A DNA stretch of 64,000 nucleotides from TMP-86 sp964247385 (GTDB lineage: Bacteria > Pseudomonadota > Gammaproteobacteria > Steroidobacterales > Steroidobacteraceae), in assembly GCA_964247385.1 (NCBI GenBank), contig CAXTUB010000006.1, positions 62,001 through 126,000 on the forward strand. Direction: 5' to 3'. The position numbers and the translations under genes are program-made. The notes under the pieces were generated by a model. The model had not been told where the DNA came from and made no database searches. It saw nothing but the letters and a program-made list of their open reading frames with translations. This document shows, in pieces, positions 1 through 8,534 of this stretch (positions within the stretch are counted from its first letter, which is position 1; every line of letters begins with the position of its first letter).

Positions 1-479
1 TTGAGCTTGGACAGGTATTGATCGAGCTCATCGTATATGAGCGTGTATTCGCGCACGCGATTGGCCACCACCGCAAGACGCGCCTGCTTGCGCGCCACTT
101 TGCCGATCTCGAGCAGCTCATCCATGAAATGCCCGCAAGCCTTCATATCGATGCTCGACGGGAGCACCGGCACCACGATGGTCTCGGCGCGGCGCACCAG
201 CTCATTGAGCTCGGTTCCGTGCACGCGCGCCGGCGCATCGATGACCAGCACCTCGGTGTTGCGCGGCACCGACCGCAACCCTTCTTGATAAGCCGCGACC
301 CCGGCAATGCCCGGCAAATCCTCCGGACGCTCTGCGAGCCAATCGAGACTGGAGCGTTGCGGATCGTAATCGGCGAGGCAGACTTGCAATCCTTCGTGCG
401 CAAAGTGCACCGCGAGGTTGGTAGCGATGGTGCTCTTGCCACAACCGCCCTTCGCATTAAGGACCATGACGTGCCGCAT
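1..479 (-). CDS. ParA family ATPase, partial (3' end beyond window)
   Basis: The first 159 codons of a ParA/MinD-type P-loop ATPase start at ATG 479 and run off the left edge of the window. The N-terminus reads MRHVMVLNAKGGCGKSTIA, which contains the deviant Walker A motif KGGCGKST. It is followed by an aspartate-rich DYDPQRSS segment (switch I) and VLVIDAPA (Walker B). Such ATPases position DNA, chemotaxis arrays or other cargo by ATP-dependent dimerisation. The lone gene stands divergent from the CoA-binding protein, with about 40 bp between starts. No parB or minE partner is visible, so the cargo is unknown. It is not obviously TadZ/CpaE, because it lacks an N-terminal receiver-like domain and sits 45 kb from flp. 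Confidence 0.9.
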   Translation of the reverse strand, partial: MRHVMVLNAKGGCGKSTIATNLAVHFAHEGLQVCLADYDPQRSSLDWLAERPEDLPGIAGVAAYQEGLRSVPRNTEVLVIDAPARVHGTELNELVRRAETIVVPVLPSSIDMKACGHFMDELLEIGKVARKQARLAVVANRVREYTLIYDELDQYLSKL

Positions 480-520
480 ACGCTCTCCGAATTGCGATAT
501 TTGCGCTAAGGTACCGACTG

Positions 521-967
521 ATGGGCACGTTTAGCAACCCCTCCCTCGCGCAAATTAAAGCTTTTTTACTGCGTATTCGCACCATCGCGGTGGTCGGCAT
601 TTCAGCCGATGCATTCAAGCCGAGCCACTCGGTCGCGCGCGCGTTGCAGGCGTTTGGCTACCGCATCGTTCCGGTGAACCCATCGCTCGAACAGGTCGTT
701 GGAGAGCGCTGCTGGCCAACCATCGAAGCGGCCATGCGTGGCTTGTCCGATGTGCGCATCGATCTCGTCGATGTGTTCCGCTTGCCGAAGTTCGTTCCGG
801 CCATCATCGATGATTGCATTCGCCTCGAGCTTGGGGCCGTATGGTTGCAAGACGGCGTGATCCATGAGGAGGCGGCGCTGCGCGCGCAGCATGCCGGCCT
901 CTTCACGGTGATGAACCGCTGCACGTATCGCGACCGCGCAACGCTCGTTGCACGAGTGAACTCGTGA
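521..967 (+). CDS. CoA-binding domain protein (YccU-like)
   Basis: A 148-residue protein of the small CoA_binding family (Rossmann-type fold, like YccU). The family signature is visible in the N-terminal strand and glycine loop (IAVVGISADAFKPSHSVA, residues about 22-39), in the RIVPVNP motif, and in a C-terminal VWLQDGVIHEEAALRA segment with a NRC motif near residue 130. Length fits the family (about 135-150). It binds CoA or NAD-like nucleotides, but the physiological role is not established. It is the first gene of the plus-strand block that continues with DUF484 and xerC and may be independently transcribed. Confidence 0.85.
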   Translation: MGTFSNPSLAQIKAFLLRIRTIAVVGISADAFKPSHSVARALQAFGYRIVPVNPSLEQVVGERCWPTIEAAMRGLSDVRIDLVDVFRLPKFVPAIIDDCIRLELGAVWLQDGVIHEEAALRAQHAGLFTVMNRCTYRDRATLVARVNS

Positions 968-1039
968 AGAACCGCACGCTTTATCAGCCGCTCCGTCTTG
1001 GGCTATGCTTGCGCACTTGCATATTCTTGCGGGGACGGC

Positions 1040-1744
1040 ATGAACACAAACATCGCGCGTGGCCTTCCGAGCGAAGGCTCGAACGAGGCGAGCATCGCCG
1101 ACTACTTGCAACGCACGCCGGATTTTTTCGAGCGGCACCGCGGTCTGTTGGAAAAGCTCCGCTTGCCGCATGCGCGCACCGGCGCCACGATCAGTTTGGT
1201 GGAGCGCCAGGTCGAGGTACTGCGCGAGCGCAATGCTGCGCTCGAAAGAAAGCTCGGCGATCTGGTCAACGTCGGGCGGCTGAACGATGCACTCGCCGAG
1301 CGCATGCACCGCTTGTGCCAGCGCCTCGTGCGCGCGCGCAGCGTGCGCGGCGTCATCGAGGGCATCGAGACCTCGCTCCGCGAAGACTTCGATGCCAAGC
1401 ATGCCGCTTTGGTTTTGTTTCTCGAGCCCACGCTTGAGTTGCGCGGCGCCGAAGATCGCTTCCTGCGCCTGGAAAAGCGCGATGGCGCCGACATGAAAAT
1501 GTTCGAGTCCCTCCTGCAATCCGGCAAGCCTCGTTGCGGCCAGACGCGCGACGTGCAGCGCGATTACCTATTCGGCAAGGACACCGTCGAAATTGGCTCT
1601 GCGGCGCTTGCGCCCATCGGCGCGCAGGGCTCCATGGGAATCCTCGCCATTGGCTCGAGCGATTCGCAGCGCTTTCATCCCGGCATGAGCACGGATTTTC
1701 TCGCGCGCATCGCCGAGATCGTCGGGATCGCGCTTGCACGTTAG
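1040..1744 (+). CDS. DUF484 family protein
   Basis: A 234-residue DUF484 protein, a GAF-like cytoplasmic family usually encoded just upstream of xerC in Gammaproteobacteria. The start MNTNIARG (ATG 1040, with a GGGGAC purine stretch upstream) is preferred over the in-frame 998 codon, because homologues begin shortly before the YLQRTPDFFERH motif seen here at residues about 23-34. This motif is followed by a coiled-coil segment (VERQVEVLRERNAALERKL) and a C-terminal GAF-like region (ALAPIGAQGSMGILAIGS). Function is unknown; conserved linkage with xerC suggests a link to chromosome dimer resolution or cell division, which is inference. Confidence 0.85.
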   Translation: MNTNIARGLPSEGSNEASIADYLQRTPDFFERHRGLLEKLRLPHARTGATISLVERQVEVLRERNAALERKLGDLVNVGRLNDALAERMHRLCQRLVRARSVRGVIEGIETSLREDFDAKHAALVLFLEPTLELRGAEDRFLRLEKRDGADMKMFESLLQSGKPRCGQTRDVQRDYLFGKDTVEIGSAALAPIGAQGSMGILAIGSSDSQRFHPGMSTDFLARIAEIVGIALAR

Positions 1745-1796
1745 TGCCGTGAACCGGCCCTAGGTCGTTCTGCCACCCGTCACCGGCCGCGTCGGC

Positions 1797-2702
1797 GTGC
1801 AGAGCGCGCAGCTCGAGGCCGTCGATGCATTTCTAGCGCATTTGCGCACGGAGCGGCGCTTGAGTGCTCACACGGTGAGCGGCTACGCTCAAGATCTCGG
1901 CGAAGTCATTGGGTATTGCGAGCACAAGCGAGTGGCGAGCTGGCGCGAGCTGACGCATGCACACGTGCGCGGCTTCGCGGCGCGCGCACATGCTCGAGGC
2001 GCGGCGCCGCGCAGCATTCAGCGCAAGCTCTCCGCCTTGCGCACCTTCTTCGCCTATCTTCAGCGTGAGGGGCTTGCTCGCGACAACCCGGCGGTCTCGG
2101 TGCGTGCGCCCAAACCCGCACGCCGTCTGCCGCGCGCGCTGGACGCAGATCAGATGTCGCGCTTGCTCGAATTTCGCGCAAGCGATGCGCTTTCCAGGCG
2201 CGATAAGGCCATCATGGAGTTGCTGTATTCATCGGCATTGCGCCTCGCCGAGCTGGTGAGCTTGAACTGCACGGATGTGGATCTGCGCGATGCGACTGTG
2301 CGTGTGACCGGCAAAGGAAACAAGACGCGCATCGTGCCGCTCGGAACGCACGCACGCGAAGCGGTGCGCGTTTGGCTGGAAGAGCGCGTGCAGTGGCTGG
2401 GCGGCGCTGCGGCCGCACTGTTCGTATCTGAGAGAGGCGCGCGTATCGGCGCACGCGCCGTGCAGTTGCGCATCGCCGCTTGGGGACGGCGGCAGGGCAT
2501 TCCGGTGCACGTTCACCCGCACATGTTCAGGCATTCATGCGCATCTCATTTGCTCGAATCGAGTCAGGACTTGCGAGCGGTGCAGGAGTTCTTGGGGCAC
2601 GCCAATGTCTCGAGCACGCAAATCTACACGCACCTCGACTTTCAGCACCTGGCGAAAGTGTATGATTCGGCGCACCCTCGCGCCAAATGCCGCTCGGCTT
2701 GA
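1797..2702 (+). CDS. xerC: Tyrosine recombinase XerC
   Basis: A 301-residue tyrosine recombinase of the XerC type, which with XerD resolves chromosome dimers at dif during division. The N-terminal SAM-like core-binding domain (about 5-90) is followed by the catalytic domain. Catalytic residues visible in order are Arg in SSALRLAEL, Lys in GKGNKTRIVPLG, the HxxR motif in HMFRHSCASHLL, His in EFLGHANVSST, and the nucleophile Tyr in TQIYTHLDF. The start is GTG 1797. The 3' end overlaps hslV by 16 bp, the usual xerC-hslVU arrangement. The DUF484-xerC linkage and the absence of any att-like repeat or phage gene argue for the housekeeping enzyme rather than an integrase. Confidence 0.93.
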   Translation: MQSAQLEAVDAFLAHLRTERRLSAHTVSGYAQDLGEVIGYCEHKRVASWRELTHAHVRGFAARAHARGAAPRSIQRKLSALRTFFAYLQREGLARDNPAVSVRAPKPARRLPRALDADQMSRLLEFRASDALSRRDKAIMELLYSSALRLAELVSLNCTDVDLRDATVRVTGKGNKTRIVPLGTHAREAVRVWLEERVQWLGGAAAALFVSERGARIGARAVQLRIAAWGRRQGIPVHVHPHMFRHSCASHLLESSQDLRAVQEFLGHANVSSTQIYTHLDFQHLAKVYDSAHPRAKCRSA

Positions 2703-3271
2703 AAACTTTTTCCATTCACGGCACCACCATACTCGCCGTTCGCCGCGCGGACCGGGTTGCGGTCGGCGGCGATGGGCAGGTCACCTTGGGTCAAAGCGTC
2801 ATGAAAGCCAACGCGCGCAAAGTGCGCAGGCTCTATGGCGGCCGGGTGATTGCCGGGTTTGCAGGCGGCACCGCCGATGCGTTCACGCTGTTCGAGCGGT
2901 TCGAAGGCAAGCTCGAAAAATTCGGCAACTTGACCCGTGCCGCCATTGAGCTCGCCAAGGACTGGCGCATGGACCGTAGCCTGCGAAGGCTTGAGGCGCT
3001 CCTGTGCGTCGCGGATGCCGAGAGCACTTACGTGATCTCAGGCACGGGCGATGTGATCGAGCCCGAACACGATTTGATCGCCATCGGCTCCGGCGGAGGC
3101 TATGCACAGGCAGCCGCGCTTGCGCTTTTGCAATCCGGCGAGCTGAGCGCGCGCGACATTGTCGAGCGGGCGCTCAACATCGCCGCGGATATTTGCATCT
3201 ATACCAATCGCAACGTCACCATCGAGGAGATTCCGCTGAGCGCCCAGGCGCCGGTGGCTTCGGCCCCGTGA
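2687..3271 (+). CDS. hslV: ATP-dependent protease subunit HslV
   Basis: A 194-residue HslV peptidase, the proteasome-like dodecamer that with HslU forms a cytoplasmic ATP-dependent protease for misfolded and regulatory proteins. The catalytic N-terminal threonine lies in HGTTILAVRR (residues about 11-20), exposed after propeptide removal. Typical HslV strings follow: GDGQVTLGQ, VMKANARKVRRL and FAGGTADAFTLFERFE, then IGSGGGYAQAAA and YTNRNVTIEE near the C-terminus. The ATG lies inside the xerC 3' end. The stop TGA overlaps the GTG start of hslU (GTGA), so the two subunits are translationally coupled. Confidence 0.95.
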   Translation: MPLGLKTFSIHGTTILAVRRADRVAVGGDGQVTLGQSVMKANARKVRRLYGGRVIAGFAGGTADAFTLFERFEGKLEKFGNLTRAAIELAKDWRMDRSLRRLEALLCVADAESTYVISGTGDVIEPEHDLIAIGSGGGYAQAAALALLQSGELSARDIVERALNIAADICIYTNRNVTIEEIPLSAQAPVASAP

Positions 3272-4587
3272 CGCCGCGTGAGATCGTCGAAGAGCTCGAC
3301 AAGCACATCGTCGGCCAGCAATCCGCGAAGCGCGCAGTGGCCATTGCATTGCGTAATCGGTGGCGACGCCAGCAAGTGGCCGCCGGGCTGCGCGCGGAGA
3401 TCACGCCAAAGAACATTCTCATGATTGGCCCGACGGGCGTCGGCAAGACCGAGATTGCGAGGCGGCTCGCGCGCCTCGCCAAGGCGCCGTTCATCAAGGT
3501 CGAGGCCACCAAGTTTACCGAAGTGGGCTACGTCGGCCGCGAGGTCGACTCCATCGTGCGCGACTTGATCGATGTCTCCGTCAAGATGACTCGCGAGATC
3601 GAAATGGACAAAGTGCGCTATCGCGCGGCGGACGCCGCCGAGGAGCGCGTACTCGACGCGCTCCTGCCACGCGCGCGCGCTTCATCCGATGACCCGAGCA
3701 CCGCGCGCGAGCAGGAAACTCGCCAGCGCTTTCGCAAGATGCTGCGCGAAGGCGCACTGAATGATCGCGAGATCGAGATCGAGCTGCGGGCGGCTGCGGC
3801 GAGCGTCGAGATCATGGCGCCGCCGGGCATGGAGGAGATGACGCAGCAATTGCAGGGAATGTTTCAGACGTTGGGCTCTTCGCGCACGCGCAGCCGTAAG
3901 CTTCGAGTGCAGGAAGCGATGAAGCTGTTGCTCGATGAAGAGGCATCCAAGCTCATCAACGAGGAGGACTTGAAACTGCGGGCCGTGGATAACGCCGAGC
4001 AAAACGGCATCATCTTCATCGATGAAATCGACAAGATCGCACGGCGGCAGGAAACGGCCGGAGCCGATGTGTCACGCGAAGGCGTGCAGCGTGATCTGCT
4101 GCCTTTGGTCGAGGGCTGCACGGTGAGCACCAAGTACGGCAGCGTCAAAACCGATCACATGCTGTTCATCGCCTCGGGCGCATTCCACATGTCGAAGCCC
4201 TCGGACTTGATTCCCGAGCTGCAAGGGCGTCTGCCGATCCGTGTCGAGCTCGAGCCGTTATCCATCGATGACTTCGTGCGCATCTTGACCGAGCCCGATG
4301 CGTCGTTGTGCCGGCAATATTCCGCGCTCCTGCAAACCGAGGGCGTGCGTCTCGAATTTACCCCGGCGGGAGTGCGCCGGCTGGCGGAGATCGCATTCGA
4401 GGTCAATGAGCAGACAGAGAACATCGGCGCTCGTCGTTTACACACCGTGATGGAGAGGCTGCTCGAGAGCATTTCGTTCGACGCGTCGGACCGGTCGGGC
4501 ACCGAGGTCAGCATCGATCGGGAATATGTCGACCGCCATTTGAGCGAGCTGGCGCGCGATCAAGATTTGTCGCGCTACATTCTCTAA
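3268..4587 (+). CDS. hslU: ATP-dependent protease ATPase subunit HslU
   Basis: A 439-residue AAA+ unfoldase HslU, partner of HslV. The longer open frame from 3004 is not used: the protein begins at GTG 3268 with VTPREIVEELDKHIVGQQ, matching the family N-terminus and length (about 443). Walker A is GPTGVGKT (residues about 54-61), the pore-loop region is ATKFTEVGYVGREVDS, and Walker B is FIDEIDKIA. The intermediate (I) domain lies between them. The sensor and arginine-finger region is SDLIPELQGRLPIRVEL, and the C-terminus LSRYIL is the tail that docks into HslV. The gene shares GTGA with hslV and lies 10 bp before ubiE. Confidence 0.96.
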   Translation: MTPREIVEELDKHIVGQQSAKRAVAIALRNRWRRQQVAAGLRAEITPKNILMIGPTGVGKTEIARRLARLAKAPFIKVEATKFTEVGYVGREVDSIVRDLIDVSVKMTREIEMDKVRYRAADAAEERVLDALLPRARASSDDPSTAREQETRQRFRKMLREGALNDREIEIELRAAAASVEIMAPPGMEEMTQQLQGMFQTLGSSRTRSRKLRVQEAMKLLLDEEASKLINEEDLKLRAVDNAEQNGIIFIDEIDKIARRQETAGADVSREGVQRDLLPLVEGCTVSTKYGSVKTDHMLFIASGAFHMSKPSDLIPELQGRLPIRVELEPLSIDDFVRILTEPDASLCRQYSALLQTEGVRLEFTPAGVRRLAEIAFEVNEQTENIGARRLHTVMERLLESISFDASDRSGTEVSIDREYVDRHLSELARDQDLSRYIL

Positions 4588-4597
4588 AATACCGGCC

Positions 4598-5341
4598 ATG
4601 CAGCGGCGCACGCATTTCGGCTTCGAAACCGTGGCTTGGCACGAAAAGGCGGCGCGGGTGCGCGCGGTGTTCGATTCTGTGGCGGACAAGTATGACGTGA
4701 TGAACGACTTGATGTCGTTCGGCGTGCACCGCTTGTGGAAGCGCTTCGCATTGTCGCTGACCGGATTGAGGCCGGGGCAAAGCGCGTTGGATGTCGCCGG
4801 GGGAAGCGGCGATCTCGCCATCGGCATGGCGCGTCAAGTCGGCCGTGGCGGGCGTGTGGTTTTGTCCGACATCAACTCCTCCATGCTCGAGCGCGGGCGT
4901 GATCGCTGCATCGACGCGGGCGCGGGTGGGCACGTGCAATATGTGGCCGCGGATGCCGAGCGGCTGCCTTTTCCCCAAGACTCGTTTCACTGTGTTGCAA
5001 TGGCATTTGGGCTGCGCAATGTCACGGACAAAGCGGCGGCTCTCGCCTCTTTGTTCCGGGTGCTCAAGCCCGGTGGACAAGCGTTGGTGTTGGAGTTTTC
5101 GAAGCCGCAAGCTCCCGGGCTCACGCCCCTTTATGAAGCGTACTCGTTCAGAGTGTTGCCGCTCATGGGCAGGTTGGTTGCCGGCGATGCGGACAGCTAT
5201 CGCTACCTCGCAGAATCCATTCGCATGCATCCCGATCAGGAAACGCTCTTGCACATGATGGTCGATGCGGGCTTCGCGCAAACTCAGTATCACAATTTGT
5301 CGGGCGGTATCGTCGCCGTGCATCGCGGCTACAAGTTGTAG
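4598..5341 (+). CDS. ubiE: Ubiquinone/menaquinone C-methyltransferase UbiE
   Basis: A 247-residue SAM-dependent class I methyltransferase that C-methylates the benzoquinol ring during ubiquinone synthesis. It carries the UbiE signatures: FDSVADKYDVMNDLMSFGVH near the N-terminus, the SAM-binding DVAGGSGDLA loop (about 66-75), AMAFGLRNVTDK, and RVLKPGGQALVLEFSKP. Length matches the family (about 250). It precedes ubiJ and ubiB in the classical ubiE-ubiJ-ubiB order, so all three serve aerobic coenzyme Q synthesis. The 10-bp gap after hslU suggests transcriptional read-through from the protease genes. Confidence 0.95.
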   Translation: MQRRTHFGFETVAWHEKAARVRAVFDSVADKYDVMNDLMSFGVHRLWKRFALSLTGLRPGQSALDVAGGSGDLAIGMARQVGRGGRVVLSDINSSMLERGRDRCIDAGAGGHVQYVAADAERLPFPQDSFHCVAMAFGLRNVTDKAAALASLFRVLKPGGQALVLEFSKPQAPGLTPLYEAYSFRVLPLMGRLVAGDADSYRYLAESIRMHPDQETLLHMMVDAGFAQTQYHNLSGGIVAVHRGYKL

Positions 5342-5405
5342 CTTCGCGGCAAATCATGACTCGCAGTTCTTTGCATTCGAGGCAGCCATCGCGGCGCGCG
5401 CCCGC

Positions 5406-6056
5406 GTGAGTGAGAGCCCCGCGTGGCTCGCGTTGATCGAGGCTGCGTTGAACAGAAATCTTTCCGACTCTTTCCACGCGCAGGAACTGGCGCGAGGCCT
5501 CGAAGGCAAAGTGCTCGAGCTCGAGGCGGTAGGAATGACGCGCGTGGCGGCGCGGATCGCGCACGGCCGCATCGTCCTCTGGCGGCCCCGGGGCTTGATG
5601 CAGCCGGCCGCCGATGCAGCCATTTCCGCCTCGCTGCCCAATCTTCTCAAAACGCTCCCGCGCAATGCACACGTGAGGGGGGATGCCGAGGTCGCGAGCC
5701 GCTTCCGCGATTTGCTGCGCGCGTTGCGCCCCGATCTCGAGCATGAGCTTGCCCGTTTCACGGGCGATTTACCGGCGCACGGCATCGCGAGGGCGGCGCG
5801 CGCCTGCATGCACTGGAGCCTGTCTGCGCTGCGCGCTGCGCGCGAAAACACCGCCGAGTACTTGGTCGAAGAGGCACGCTTGCTAGTCAACCGAACCGAG
5901 CACGACGAATTCTTGCGCGGCGTCGATCGATTGCGCGAGCTGTCCGACCGCGTGGATGCGCGGCTCACGCGCCTGGAGGAGCGGCACAGCAGCCGCCTCG
6001 ATTCAGATCGCGGCCGCGATTCAGACGCGCCTTCGGATTCGAGCGAGGCGCTGTAG
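5406..6056 (+). CDS. ubiJ: Ubiquinone biosynthesis accessory factor UbiJ
   Basis: An SCP2-domain accessory factor of the soluble Ubi metabolon, which binds hydrophobic ubiquinone intermediates through its lipid pocket. The frame is open from within ubiE. GTG 5406 (VSESPAWLALIEAALNRNL) is chosen because UbiJ homologues start just before this LxxxLExxLNRxL stretch, giving 216 residues. The SCP2 domain spans about residues 15-115 (GKVLELEAVGM, RIVLWRPRGL, DAAISASLPNLL). A C-terminal coiled coil follows (LVEEARLLVNR to RVDARLTRLEERH), ending in an acidic, serine-rich tail. The stop overlaps the ubiB start. The family call is firm from content and position; the exact start is not. Confidence 0.85.
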   Translation: MSESPAWLALIEAALNRNLSDSFHAQELARGLEGKVLELEAVGMTRVAARIAHGRIVLWRPRGLMQPAADAAISASLPNLLKTLPRNAHVRGDAEVASRFRDLLRALRPDLEHELARFTGDLPAHGIARAARACMHWSLSALRAARENTAEYLVEEARLLVNRTEHDEFLRGVDRLRELSDRVDARLTRLEERHSSRLDSDRGRDSDAPSDSSEAL

Positions 6057-7645
6057 TGCGCCTGCGAGTGCTGCCGCGGCTCATCGAGATTCACCGTGCT
6101 CTGATCCGTCATGGGCTCAATGAGTATGCAGCGCGCGCTCATGTCGGCGGGCGATTGCGCTTCTTGCTTCGCGCTTCACCCTGGACCTGGTTCCAGCGCA
6201 GCGCCGATCGACCGCGCGGCGAGCGGTTGAGACTGGCGCTCGAGGAGCTTGGCCCCGTATTCGTCAAATTTGGACAAGCTCTGTCCACCAGACCGGATCT
6301 ATTGCCGGAAGACATCGCCGTGGAGCTCGCCAAGCTGCAGGATCGCGTGCCGCCTTTTCCGGGCGAGCTTGCCGCGTCCGGTATCGAGGCGGCGCTGGGC
6401 GCGCCCATCGGCGAGGTTTTTGCGTCGTTCGAGACCCATGCGCTCGCCGCGGCGTCCATCGCCCAAGTTCACGCGGCGACGTTGAAAGGCGGCGACGAAG
6501 TCGTCGTCAAAGTACTGCGCCCCGGCATGCATGCACTGATTCGGCGCGACATCGAGGTGCTGCATGCGCTCGCACGGCTCGCGCAGCGGTACTGGGTCGA
6601 AGCCCGGCGCTTGCGGCCCGTCGAAGTCGTGGCCGAATATGAGAAAACGATTTTCGATGAGCTCGATTTGATGCGCGAGGCCGCCAATGCCGCGCAGCTC
6701 AAGCGCAATTTCTCAGGCTCGACACAACTGTACGTACCACGGGTGTACTGGGATCTTTGCCGCGTGAACGTCATGGTGATGGAGCGTGTTCACGGCATTA
6801 CCATCAGCCACATCGATTCGCTGCGCAAAGCGAGCGTGAACTTCGAGCGCCTGGCCGAGAACGGCGTGCAGATTTTTTTCACTCAGGTGTTCAGGCACAA
6901 CTTTTTCCACGCGGACATGCATCCCGGAAATATATTCGTTCAAGTGGACGATCCGGAAAATCCGCGCTACGCCGCGGTGGATTTCGGCATCGTCGGCACG
7001 CTGCAAGAACGCGACCAGCACTATTTGGCCGAGAACTTTCTTGCCTTTTTCAACCGCGACTACCGCCGTATCGCAGCGCTTCACGTCGAATCGGGTTGGG
7101 TGCCGCCGGCAACGCGCGCGGATGAGCTCGAGTCGGCGGTCCGCACGGTGTGCGAACCCATTTGGAACAAGCCGCTCGCGGAAATTTCATTCGCCCAGGT
7201 GCTCATTCGCTTGTTTGGCATCGCACGCCGCTTTGACATGCAGATACAACCGCAGCTCATTCTTCTGCAAAAGACGCTGCTCAACATCGAGGGGCTGGGC
7301 AGGCAGCTTTACCCGCAACTCGATCTATGGAAAACCGCGCAGCCCATTTTGAAAGATTGGATGCGAGAGCGCATGAGTCCCTTCACCTTGCTCGCCCAGA
7401 CCCGGCAGCAATTGCCAGATTTGATACAAGCCGCCAAGCTTCTGCCGCAAGTGCTGCAGCTCGGCGTGTGGGCTGCGGCCAAGGGCGAGTTTTCCTTGAA
7501 CGTCGGCGCTCGGCAGCTGGATGCGATGCGGCGCGAGATCGCACGGCATCATGTCCGCACTCGATTTCTGTCGACGTTGGCCGTGTGTCTTGCGGCGCTT
7601 GCGATCCTCGGGTTTTCCGCGCTGCTGCTGGTTGCATCGCGATGA
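6056..7645 (+). CDS. ubiB: Ubiquinone biosynthesis regulatory kinase-like protein UbiB
   Basis: A 529-residue UbiB (ADCK/ABC1) atypical kinase-like ATPase required for ubiquinone synthesis. The start GTG 6056 touches the ubiJ stop. Visible motifs are the KxGQ motif in VFVKFGQALSTRPDLLP (about 64-80), the alanine-rich nucleotide loop ALAAASIAQVH, the catalytic-type HADMHPGNIF, and the DFG motif in AAVDFGIVGTL. A hydrophobic helix at the extreme C-terminus (FLSTLAVCLAALAILGFSA) anchors it to the inner membrane. Length is slightly below E. coli UbiB (546). It overlaps the downstream transglutaminase gene by ATGA. Confidence 0.95.
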   Translation: MRLRVLPRLIEIHRALIRHGLNEYAARAHVGGRLRFLLRASPWTWFQRSADRPRGERLRLALEELGPVFVKFGQALSTRPDLLPEDIAVELAKLQDRVPPFPGELAASGIEAALGAPIGEVFASFETHALAAASIAQVHAATLKGGDEVVVKVLRPGMHALIRRDIEVLHALARLAQRYWVEARRLRPVEVVAEYEKTIFDELDLMREAANAAQLKRNFSGSTQLYVPRVYWDLCRVNVMVMERVHGITISHIDSLRKASVNFERLAENGVQIFFTQVFRHNFFHADMHPGNIFVQVDDPENPRYAAVDFGIVGTLQERDQHYLAENFLAFFNRDYRRIAALHVESGWVPPATRADELESAVRTVCEPIWNKPLAEISFAQVLIRLFGIARRFDMQIQPQLILLQKTLLNIEGLGRQLYPQLDLWKTAQPILKDWMRERMSPFTLLAQTRQQLPDLIQAAKLLPQVLQLGVWAAAKGEFSLNVGARQLDAMRREIARHHVRTRFLSTLAVCLAALAILGFSALLLVASR

Positions 7646-8517
7646 CGATGTTATCCGTGCGTCACGTAACCGAATATCGCTACCGGCGTCCGGTGCGCTT
7701 GGGCGAGCATCGCTTGATGTCTCGCCCGCGCGATAGCCATGATCTGCGGCTCTTGGAAACGGGGCTGACGGTCGACCCGGCGCCCAAAGAAGTGCGCTGG
7801 ATCCACGATGTGTTCGGCAATTCCATTGCCCTCATCCAGTTCGATGCGACTACCGAAGTACTCACCTTCGAATCCACTTTCTTGGCGCGTCACTACCCCA
7901 TCACGGAAACCACGGTGTGGCTCGAGCCGTTCGCATCGAGTCTGCCATTCGAATATCGCGACGAGGACCGGCTCGATTTGGCTCCAAGTCTGCAGCGCGA
8001 GTATTCAGATCCGGATGGGCAGGTCAGTGCATGGGCGGCGCGTCATTTGGCCGAGCGGCCGGGGCCTACTCTCGAAACGCTCATCGCGATGACCAAGGCC
8101 GTGCGCCACGAGTTCAAATATCAACGGCGCGAAGAGATGGGAGTGCAGCCGCCGCTCGAGACCATGCGGCTGGGTTCGGGAAGCTGCCGCGATTTTGCCC
8201 TGTTCATGATGGAAGCCGTACGAAGCATTGGCCTCGCGGCGCATTTCGTTTCGGGCTACTTGTATGATGCCAATTTGATCGGGGCGGAAAGCGGTCTCGT
8301 GGGTGGCGGCTCCACGCATGCGTGGCTACAAGTTTTTTTGCCCGGGGCGGGCTGGCTCGAGTTCGACCCGACCAATGCACTGATCGGAGGCCGCAACTTG
8401 ATCAGAGTCGCCGTGGCTCGCCGCCCATCGCAAGCTGCGCCGCTCACGGGAAGCTACATTGGGCCTCGCGATGCTCAGCTTTCGATGCGAGTGCGGGTCG
8501 ATGTCACCGCTGCGTAA
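7642..8517 (+). CDS. Transglutaminase-like family protein
   Basis: A 291-residue protein with an N-terminal bacterial transglutaminase-like domain (MTMLSVRHVTEYRYRRPVRLGEH, about 1-85) and a transglutaminase/protease-like core. The catalytic triad is visible as Cys in RLGSGSCRDFALFMMEA (about 173-190), His in GGGSTHAWLQVFLPG and Asp in WLEFDPTNALIGG. These proteins are annotated as cysteine proteases or transglutaminase-like enzymes and often occur beside circularly permuted ATP-grasp and alpha-E genes, but neither is present here. The ATG overlaps the ubiB stop (ATGA), so it is translated from the ubi message. There is no signal peptide. The substrate is unknown. Confidence 0.85.
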   Translation: MTMLSVRHVTEYRYRRPVRLGEHRLMSRPRDSHDLRLLETGLTVDPAPKEVRWIHDVFGNSIALIQFDATTEVLTFESTFLARHYPITETTVWLEPFASSLPFEYRDEDRLDLAPSLQREYSDPDGQVSAWAARHLAERPGPTLETLIAMTKAVRHEFKYQRREEMGVQPPLETMRLGSGSCRDFALFMMEAVRSIGLAAHFVSGYLYDANLIGAESGLVGGGSTHAWLQVFLPGAGWLEFDPTNALIGGRNLIRVAVARRPSQAAPLTGSYIGPRDAQLSMRVRVDVTAA

Positions 8518-8534
8518 TCATTCAACGCGGAGTA

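Noticed and set aside
18..509. 163-aa plus-strand open frame at the left edge
   Set aside because: It is antisense to the ParA-type ATPase gene, whose minus-strand translation has clear Walker motifs.
602..1519. 305-aa minus-strand frame
   Set aside because: Shadow of the CoA-binding and DUF484 genes on the plus strand; low-complexity, no domain.
1797..2702. Integrase of a mobile element
   Set aside because: Position between DUF484 and hslV and the XerC motifs identify the housekeeping recombinase.
3004..3267. 88-residue N-terminal extension of HslU
   Set aside because: It overlaps hslV in another frame; the family N-terminus begins exactly at GTG 3268.
7327..7641. Extension of the transglutaminase frame into ubiB
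   Set aside because: The UbiB C-terminal helix is in the other frame and the family start is at ATG 7642.
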